A stretch of 64,000 nt of DNA from Sulfurimonas sp. HSL-1656 (lineage in GTDB: Bacteria > Campylobacterota > Campylobacteria > Campylobacterales > Sulfurimonadaceae). The notes below the pieces were generated by a model that saw only the letters and a list, made by a program, of their open reading frames with translations, did no database searches and was not told where the DNA came from. This document shows positions 57,679 to 64,000 of the stretch, in pieces. Position numbers and translations under genes: made by a program. The stretch covers positions 434,001-498,000 of the forward strand of contig NZ_CP147915.1 of the NCBI RefSeq assembly GCF_039645585.1. Direction: 5' to 3'. Each line of letters opens with the position of its first letter. Position 1 is the stretch's first letter.

Positions 57679-59025
57679 CTAGCGCGGGAATTTCCCGCCC
57701 TGCATCTGGCTCATCATGTTCTGCAGATCCTGCATCCCCTTTTTGCCGGAGAACTTCTTCGCCATCTTGGCGGCATTTTTGAACTGTTTGAGGATGCGGT
57801 TGACGTCCATCTGATCCATCCCGGCCCCCTGCGCCAGACGCTGCTTGCGGCTGTTGTTGAGCAGATCGGGGTCTTCGCGCTCTTTGGGGGTCATGGAGCT
57901 GACCAGCGCCTTGATCTGCTTGAGCTCCTGGGAGTTCTCCAGGTCGAAGTCCTTGAGCGCCTTGGACATGTCCCCCATCCCGGGGATCATCCCCAGCAGG
58001 GATTTCATGGAACCGAGTTTCTTCATGCTCTCCATCTGCTCGAGGAAGTCGTTGAAGTTGAACTGTCCCTTCTTGATCTTCTGGGTCAGCTTCTTCGCCT
58101 GTTTCTCATCGATGACGCTTGAAGCTTTCTCCGCAAGCCCCTCGATGTCCCCCAGCCCCATGAGGCGGTTGACGATGCGGTCGGGAAGGAAGACTTCCAG
58201 GTCCGCCATCTTTTCGCCGGCCCCGATGAAGCGCAGCGGTACCTGCACCTGCGAAGCGATGCCGAGGGCAACCCCGCCCTTGGCGTCACCGTCGTACTTG
58301 CTCAGGATGACCCCGTCGATACCGATCTGCTCTTTGAAGCTCTGGGCGGTACGGACGGCATCCTGCCCCGTCATGGAGTCGGCGACGTAAAAGATTTCGC
58401 TCGGCTTGGCGGCATCACGGACCTGCTTGAGCTCGCTCATCAGTTCTTCGTCGATGGCCAGGCGTCCGGCGGTATCGACGAGCACGACGTCGTACAGGCT
58501 GTTCTTCGCTTTGGCCATGGCGGCCGTGACGACCTCCACCGGATTCTTGGTCGCCTCGTCTTCATAGAGGTCGACGCCGATCTGGGCCGTGATCTGCCGG
58601 AGCTGTTCGACGGCAGCCATACGCTGCAGGTCCGCCGCGACGATCAGGACTTTTTTCTTTTTCTGCTCTTTGAGGTAGGTGGCGAGTTTCCCCGTCGTGG
58701 TCGTTTTCCCCGATCCCTGGAGGCCCGTCATCAGGATAACGGTCGGAGGGTTGGCTGCGAACACAAACCCCTGGTGCCCTTCGGTTTTGAGCAGGTCATG
58801 GAGGGTGAAACGCATCGCATCGAGGAATTGGTCCTTGCCGATGCCGGCTTTCTTCGTATCCAGTTCGACGCGTTCGATGAGCTCTTTAACGACCTTGTGA
58901 TGGACATCGGCCTTGAGCAGCGCTTTTTTCAGTTCGGCAAGCGCCTTCTTAAGTGCCTTCTCATCGTCGTGGAATCGAATTTTCTTAATGGCGGATGTAA
59001 ATGAATCCGTCAAGGTATCAAACAC
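57679..59025 (-). CDS. ffh: Signal recognition particle protein Ffh
   Basis: The 448-residue SRP GTPase targets membrane proteins to the translocon. It has the N domain, G domain motifs LQGSGKTTTTGKLA (G1), DTAGRLAIDEELM (G3) and SKYDGDAKGG (G4), and the methionine-rich M domain with MGDMSKAL and RILKQFKNAAKMAKKF that binds 4.5S RNA. Full length. First gene of the ribosomal cluster. Confidence 0.97.
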   Translation of the reverse strand: MFDTLTDSFTSAIKKIRFHDDEKALKKALAELKKALLKADVHHKVVKELIERVELDTKKAGIGKDQFLDAMRFTLHDLLKTEGHQGFVFAANPPTVILMTGLQGSGKTTTTGKLATYLKEQKKKKVLIVAADLQRMAAVEQLRQITAQIGVDLYEDEATKNPVEVVTAAMAKAKNSLYDVVLVDTAGRLAIDEELMSELKQVRDAAKPSEIFYVADSMTGQDAVRTAQSFKEQIGIDGVILSKYDGDAKGGVALGIASQVQVPLRFIGAGEKMADLEVFLPDRIVNRLMGLGDIEGLAEKASSVIDEKQAKKLTQKIKKGQFNFNDFLEQMESMKKLGSMKSLLGMIPGMGDMSKALKDFDLENSQELKQIKALVSSMTPKEREDPDLLNNSRKQRLAQGAGMDQMDVNRILKQFKNAAKMAKKFSGKKGMQDLQNMMSQMQGGKFPR

Positions 59026-59725
59026 GGGTGCTCCTTGTACTCTGCATCGTAACTATCTATGGCGGGTGCAAAATGATGAAGGCGCATTATAGCAAAACAC
59101 CCTTTGCAGGATGTTTGGTCTGTTCAGAAGTAAGGCCCATATTAAAGTATAACGGCCGGTGGGGAGAAGCCCCGTATCGGTGCGATGCCTTCATACGGAT
59201 ATCCGATGCCGATAATGGTCAGTGTGATCTTGTCATTCAAAAAAACCGTTAAAAGGCGTTATAAAAAGACCAATATAAGAGAATCTTTTAGAACAAATTT
59301 ACTCAGCAGAATAAAATACACTAAAAAATAATAATATCACACATATATAAGAAAAAGTTGTAATTCATTTGACTTGAAAAAGGGAAGATTGTGTAAATAG
59401 GTAACATGTAGTGCGGGCAATATAACTGTTTCTTCTGTAGTTGTGGGCTAAGAAAGGGTAGACAATGGCATAATTTTCTTACCACGACTCTAACGACGAT
59501 TTGGCATCAGGTTTCAGTCAAATGCAGGCAACTGAGAAAGGGTAAGAGGTGGCATCGGTGAGGGCTGATTGCTGCTACGTGTTAACTATTAAGATGACCG
59601 AGGCGAACCGACCGGCTTCTGTGCGAGCTATTCGGTTTTGGGCGGATTGAACCGATCCGTGCTGTGAAATCTGCATAGACTGCTATTGTGCACGACAGAC
59701 TTCTAAATTATATAAGGAAAAAACA
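59026..59725. other. 700-base non-coding region with a repeated GAAAGGGTA element
   Basis: No gene I can support; the frame at 59001-59252 overlaps the ffh start region and has no family-like pattern. From 59260 the sequence is AT-rich. Two similar sites, GAAAGGGTA-x5-TGGCAT (about 59452-59471) and the same pattern at about 59535-59554, lie 83 bases apart upstream of the lipoprotein gene. They could be regulator binding sites. The leader ends in ATAAGGAAAAAACA before the ATG at 59726. Confidence 0.4.
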
Positions 59726-61723
59726 ATGAAACAATCACTAAATGGCGTACGGGGTATTTTGATGTCAAGTGCTGTGGGGGCAGCACTTCTGTTTTCTGGA
59801 TGTGGTTCCTCATCTTCAACAACAGCGACAACAGGTACCGTAGTCGGTGCAGAACAGGCGACGGCGCTTCTCGGTACGCTTGAGTGTGTCCTCGATACGG
59901 CGACCGGCACCCTCACCAATGCTCTGAGCGCAGCAGACCTCAGCCTGCTTACTTCAATCCCGCTTGACCTTGCCGCTGTTGCCAACGCCATGGTTGAACT
60001 CGGTCTGACGACATCTGATGTCACTGTCGGTGCAATGCTTGAAACAAGCGTTTCCCTGAGCCAGGTCCTTGACATCATCGGCCTGATCGGCGGTACGCCG
60101 GATGTCCTGGCTATCGTTGCTTCCATTAAAGATGCACTGGACCCTGCAACGCTGCTGCAGACACTTCCGCTGGGTGATCTGCTGACAGTTGCACCGAGCC
60201 TGCTGACACAGGTGCTGAGTACGGTAACCGATGCGACTGCCGGTGTGGCAGAAACTGCTATCGATGCACTGACATTCCTGGATGACACGGTTATGGGTGT
60301 CGGCTACGATGTCGCTGCCTGTATCCCGCAGCTTGAACCTGTCGTCGCAACGCTTGACTGTGCAACAGACAGCGTACTGGGCGGTGCCGAACTGACAGCC
60401 GCTAACCTGAAGACCCTTGCCGTCGCCCTGCCGCTGGGTGATCTGCTCGGTGCCGTTCAGAGCGCAACAGGCCTTCTTGACAGCGCGACACTCTCAGACC
60501 TTCTTGCTGCACCGCTCAGCGCAGGCGATCTCCTCGGTATTCTCGGCACGCTGGCATCCGGCGATCCGGCTTCTGTCCTGTCTACACTGACAGGTGCGCT
60601 TGACCCGAGCCAGCTGACAAACCTGCTGAGCCTCGGCGATCTTATCACCGTACCTCAGGAGCTGCTCGGTACGACACTCGGCAGCCTGCCGGCAACCCTG
60701 CTGACAACGACAACGGGTCTGCTCGGTACGGTTGAAGGTCTGCTTGCCCAGGTCGCCGGCGACCTCACATCCTGTCTTGATCCGAACCTGCTGGTCGGTT
60801 CCCTGACAAGTCTGCTCGGTGCGCTCCCGCTTGACGGCGGCGCGCTTGCGCTTGACCCTGCAGGGCTTCTGAGCCTGGTCAGCACCGATACGACGATCAA
60901 TGACATTATCGCCGCGGCAAAAACACTCCCGGTCCTCAGTTCACTCCCGCTTGATGAACTGATGGCGACAAAACTGAGCGTTGCACAGCTGATGGACATC
61001 ATTAACGCACTGCCGATCCCTGAGCCGGTATCTACGGTACTCACGACAGTACTCGGTGCCGTACCGGATCTGAACCTTCCGGCGCTGTCACTGAACGATA
61101 TCCTCGCTCTGCCGGGTGAAGTTCTGCCGTTCGGTATCGATCCGATGGATACAAGCGTTAACGGTCTGCTGACGACAGGCGTCAATATGCTGGCACTGCT
61201 GGAAGCCGTTGCACACGGCCTGAATGCCGAAGGTGCATCGTTCCTGATCAACGCCGCGGTCGTTATGCCGGTTGTCACGACCATCGACAAGCTTGGCGGT
61301 TTTGCCATCCTCGGCGGTCTGATGACGAATGTCCCGTACCTGACGCAGACACTGCCGCTTGGTGACCTGAGCGGTCTGCTTGTAAACGGTAACCCGCTCA
61401 GCGCACTCGACCTGGCGAACCTGACAAGCCTGCTCGATACGATCCTCGGCAGCGGCGATCCGACCGGTGTCCTCGAAGCGATCCTCGGAACACTGACTGC
61501 AGGCGGTCTCGACGGCCTGCTTGGCAGCCTGCTCGGTACCGTGAGCGACCTGCTCGGCGGAAACCTGCTGGGTGATCTGCTGACGACGCTGACAGGTCTG
61601 CTCGGCGGCGACCTTGCCGGTACGATTACGTCACTGCTTGGAAGCCTGACAACAGATCCGACGGCAATCCTGCAGACGCTTCTGAGCCTCCTGAACGCTC
61701 AGAACCTGGCACTGCCGCTCTAA
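59726..61723 (+). CDS. Large Leu/Gly/Ala-rich repeat lipoprotein, 665 aa
   Basis: Lipobox LLFSGC with Cys26, then a Ser/Thr linker. The rest is unusually rich in Leu, Thr, Gly, Ala and Asp with almost no Lys/Arg after the signal. The phrase LPLGDLL and variants (SLGDL, SLNDIL, SAGDLL, PLDEL) recurs more than eight times, about every 60-90 residues. The C-terminus runs LLGTVSDLLGGNLLGDLL. I know no named family. Probably an extracellular lipid-anchored amphipathic solenoid or matrix protein. It precedes a second lipoprotein gene that shares its C-terminal pattern. Confidence 0.6.
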   Translation: MKQSLNGVRGILMSSAVGAALLFSGCGSSSSTTATTGTVVGAEQATALLGTLECVLDTATGTLTNALSAADLSLLTSIPLDLAAVANAMVELGLTTSDVTVGAMLETSVSLSQVLDIIGLIGGTPDVLAIVASIKDALDPATLLQTLPLGDLLTVAPSLLTQVLSTVTDATAGVAETAIDALTFLDDTVMGVGYDVAACIPQLEPVVATLDCATDSVLGGAELTAANLKTLAVALPLGDLLGAVQSATGLLDSATLSDLLAAPLSAGDLLGILGTLASGDPASVLSTLTGALDPSQLTNLLSLGDLITVPQELLGTTLGSLPATLLTTTTGLLGTVEGLLAQVAGDLTSCLDPNLLVGSLTSLLGALPLDGGALALDPAGLLSLVSTDTTINDIIAAAKTLPVLSSLPLDELMATKLSVAQLMDIINALPIPEPVSTVLTTVLGAVPDLNLPALSLNDILALPGEVLPFGIDPMDTSVNGLLTTGVNMLALLEAVAHGLNAEGASFLINAAVVMPVVTTIDKLGGFAILGGLMTNVPYLTQTLPLGDLSGLLVNGNPLSALDLANLTSLLDTILGSGDPTGVLEAILGTLTAGGLDGLLGSLLGTVSDLLGGNLLGDLLTTLTGLLGGDLAGTITSLLGSLTTDPTAILQTLLSLLNAQNLALPL

Positions 61724-62008
61724 GTAGCAACCTCTTACCATCCATCTGCAGCGCGCTGCGCTGCGGAGAAGATGCGCTTTTACCGACTTTCTCTACCCTT
61801 TCCGAAATATCGCTTTCACCTCCTTCAATTCTGAAAAAAATGTCCAGTATCACAATATGAAATGTTGTTATAATCGATACTAATTTCTTTGTTTAACTTC
61901 AGCTTCGTGTGCTATTATTAATTGAATTTTTCCGCGTATTTTGCGCGGGGAGAACGGCGCGAAGCGGCCTTAACCGAGGGGACGGCTTCACGAATGAAGG
62001 AGTATATA
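61724..62008 (+). promoter_or_regulatory. Gap between the two surface lipoprotein genes
   Basis: Holds a GC-rich hairpin (CAGCGC/GCGCTG, about 61770) without a T run after the first gene, an AT-rich middle with a possible promoter, and a small hairpin CCGCG/GCGCGG (about 61932-61948) in the leader of the next gene. AAGGAG (61997-62002) is the ribosome site. No gene. Confidence 0.4.
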
Positions 62009-64000
62009 ATGCAATTGTTCTTGCAAACGAAGAGGGGGTTGGCACTCTTCCTCGGCACGATCATGATGATCATGCTGGCGGGTTGCGGTGCGGACAGTGT
62101 TTTTGACAACAATGTCAAAGGCAGTGGTCTTACGGTGGTTGTTAAACCTGCCGATGGGGCAACAAACGTTTTCCTGAATACCGATATTACGGGAACGTTC
62201 AACAAAGATATTCAGCAGGCAACGTTGATCGAGGGGACAACGTTCTACCTGCTGGATCCGAATGATAATATGGTTGCGGGTTCGTGGTCTTACCTGAACA
62301 AGGTGCTGCGCTTCAAGCCTGATGCCAATCTGACGGCGAACACGACATACCGGTTCGTCACGACAAACGGTATCCGCGGTACGGATTACTCGCGCCTGGG
62401 TGGTGATGTCGTCACGACCTTTACGACAGGAACGGGTCTGGGACTGACGGTGACGCTCAATCCGCAGCATGGGGACACGAACGTATCGCTCAACCCTAAT
62501 ATTACGGCGACGTTCAACGAACCGATCGATTTCTCGACCGTGACGAACAACAGCTTCTATCTGCTGGATGCGCTCAGTGCAAAAGTACCGGTGACGAAGA
62601 TCGAACATACCGACGACAATACGACGGTGATTCTGAAACTCGCTTCGAACCTTGCGCCCTTCAGTACCTATACCACTGTTGTGACAACGGATGTTTCCGC
62701 GCCGAACGGCCATACGCTCGCCGCAAACGAGGAAGCGATGTTCGTGACAGGCAACTGGCTGCGCCTGGCGGTTTCAATCATGCCGCAGGACGGTGCGACG
62801 AATGTGCCGATCAACACGATGATCACCGCTACCTTCAACAAACCGATGGATCTGTCGACGCTGAATGCGGGCAATATCTACCTGATGGACGAAAACGGTA
62901 CCCATATCCCGGGCACGCTGCATACCGCGACGGATGCAAACGGCAATACGGTCGTGACCTTCATTCTGGAGCCGGGCACGACACTGGCACCGAACAGCGA
63001 TTATACGTTTGTCGTTGAAAACGATGTGACCTCACTCGACGGCGAACAGCTGGGCACGGACGAGACGTCGACGTTCACGACCGGCACCCAGACGGAGCTG
63101 CAGGTATATATCGTACCGGCTGACGGAGAAACAGGTGTCGCAGTCAGTGACAATATCGTTGCCTACTTCAATGAAGATGTGAATGATACGACGCTTGACG
63201 GTACGACCTTCTATCTTGAAAACAATGTAACCGGAGTGATTCCGGGAGCGATCAGCTATGACGGTACAAATTACATTGCCGTCTTCAATCCGGATGCGAA
63301 CCTCACGGCGTATACGACCTATACGTTCACGGTAACAACCGGTGTCGAAGCCGTCAACGGCGATACACTGGCAAGTGATGCAAGTTCAACGTTTACGACC
63401 GGCAATCTGATCCGGGTGATCGATGCGGCTGTCTTCACGATGAACAGCAACGCTGCGACGGTCGACACGAATGAGTCTGATGTCCTTGGCACCCTGACGG
63501 GTAACCTGCTTGGGACACAGCTGCAGGTCGATGCTGCCGGCGTTCAGGGGCTTGCTGAAGCGGATGTCCAGTTCGTCGGTTTTGTAGGAGGCCTCGCAAA
63601 CGAAGTCAACGCTACAACGATCGAAGATCTGGTCAACAGCAATATCACGGTTACGCAGGCACTCCAGGTGCTCGCTGATCAGTACGGCGCGATTCCGGCC
63701 GGACCGGCACAGGATGTCATCAACCAGCTTATCGCCGCGATTGACAGCAATGGTACGGACCAGACGATCAGTATCAGTGACCTGCTTCAGTTCCCGGCCA
63801 GCATGCTGCCGATGGATGTTACGGATCTGGTTTCCACAGAGGATCTTGCTGCGGCAACGACGGATGGCTTCGCAGTCCTGAGCGGCCTCAACTCTGCGCT
63901 GACGCCGGTTGCGGAAACCATTATTGAAGTGCCGCTGGACCTGGCGGGGCTCCTTGGTGCAGACGGCACGCTGCGTGCACAGCTGGTTTCGCCTGCGGCC
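62009..64000 (+). CDS. Surface lipoprotein with four Ig-like (Big_5) repeats, 3' end beyond window
   Basis: The frame opens at ATG 62009 (AAGGAG seven bases upstream) and is still open at base 64000, giving 664 residues. Lipobox MLAGC with Cys26. Four repeats of about 105 residues follow, each with PxDGxTNVxxNxxIxATFN, a FYL strand and an FTTG end, the Big_5 Ig-like pattern used in bacterial surface proteins. From about residue 475 the style changes to a Leu/Asp-rich domain (SISDLLQFPASMLPM) that matches the C-terminal half of the preceding lipoprotein (SLNDILALPGEVLPF). Likely adhesin-type surface anchor. Confidence 0.75.
   Translation, partial: MQLFLQTKRGLALFLGTIMMIMLAGCGADSVFDNNVKGSGLTVVVKPADGATNVFLNTDITGTFNKDIQQATLIEGTTFYLLDPNDNMVAGSWSYLNKVLRFKPDANLTANTTYRFVTTNGIRGTDYSRLGGDVVTTFTTGTGLGLTVTLNPQHGDTNVSLNPNITATFNEPIDFSTVTNNSFYLLDALSAKVPVTKIEHTDDNTTVILKLASNLAPFSTYTTVVTTDVSAPNGHTLAANEEAMFVTGNWLRLAVSIMPQDGATNVPINTMITATFNKPMDLSTLNAGNIYLMDENGTHIPGTLHTATDANGNTVVTFILEPGTTLAPNSDYTFVVENDVTSLDGEQLGTDETSTFTTGTQTELQVYIVPADGETGVAVSDNIVAYFNEDVNDTTLDGTTFYLENNVTGVIPGAISYDGTNYIAVFNPDANLTAYTTYTFTVTTGVEAVNGDTLASDASSTFTTGNLIRVIDAAVFTMNSNAATVDTNESDVLGTLTGNLLGTQLQVDAAGVQGLAEADVQFVGFVGGLANEVNATTIEDLVNSNITVTQALQVLADQYGAIPAGPAQDVINQLIAAIDSNGTDQTISISDLLQFPASMLPMDVTDLVSTEDLAAATTDGFAVLSGLNSALTPVAETIIEVPLDLAGLLGADGTLRAQLVSPAA

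Noticed and set aside
59001-59252. 83-residue open frame antisense to the start of ffh
   Set aside because: Half of it overlaps ffh, it has no ribosome site, and the remaining part has no recognisable signal or domain.

Overview
The window (64 kb, GC-rich apart from one AT-rich stretch) looks like the chromosome of a free-living member of the Campylobacterota (former Epsilonproteobacteria), most likely a relative of Sulfurimonas or Sulfurovum. This is an inference from gene content and style: fabG-acpP-fabF-accA and ffh-rpsP-khpA-rimM-trmD-rplS clusters, an atpE gene standing alone beside a tRNA, a histidine kinase with a SHQWRQP box, and many ATGA/GTGA start-stop overlaps. Codon and base usage are uniform except at 34.6-38.6 kb.

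Layout. 1-1.4 kb: end of purE, a DUF89 protein and a small unknown. 1.5-5.8 kb: a tightly overlapping envelope-export operon (ABC membrane domain lacking an ATPase, HlyD adaptor, TolC-like channel, HAD hydrolase) behind a Fur-box-like site. 5.8-10.9 kb: proline uptake and oxidation (putA-putP). 11-18.7 kb: tRNA-Phe, murD-mraY, gpmI and fatty-acid synthesis genes. 19-23.7 kb: rpe-trpF-exonuclease, rpmB, a K+ channel and argJ. 23.7-29.9 kb: an outer-membrane barrel, a TRIC-like channel, a gamma carbonic anhydrase, ppk1, an EamA transporter and a glycosyltransferase.

30-33 kb holds the most interesting locus. Two small Sec-exported preproteins each carry, after the signal peptide, a motif that fits the double-glycine leader pattern. 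They are followed by an outer-membrane barrel gene and an overlapping gene for a signal-peptide-bearing C39 cysteine peptidase. I propose a periplasmic maturation and outer-membrane export system for hydrophobic Leu/Gly-rich peptides or fibres, analogous to, but not obviously the same as, Fap amyloid or class II bacteriocin export.

34.6-38.6 kb is an AT-rich island with unknown small genes, part of it lying between two diverged direct repeats. 38.5-41 kb encodes a large Ca-binding-repeat lipoprotein. 41-45.7 kb has tRNA-Leu, atpE and a MoxR/VWA/repeat-protein group. 45.8-49 kb has cysK, a class IV aminotransferase and a LysR regulator. 49.3-54.5 kb has a UvrD-type helicase, truB, ispE, a histidine kinase and smpB, whose 3' end is duplicated with only synonymous changes. 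55-59 kb is the ffh/ribosomal cluster. 59.7-64 kb holds two large surface lipoproteins, the second running off the window.

Four copies of a dispersed repeat (18.8, 43.0, 47.9, 54.8 kb) preserve, by compensatory base changes, two helices that could form an H-type pseudoknot. Two copies end in arrays of the heptamer CACTTAG (9 and 14 units). All function calls come from reading the sequence; no database search was run.
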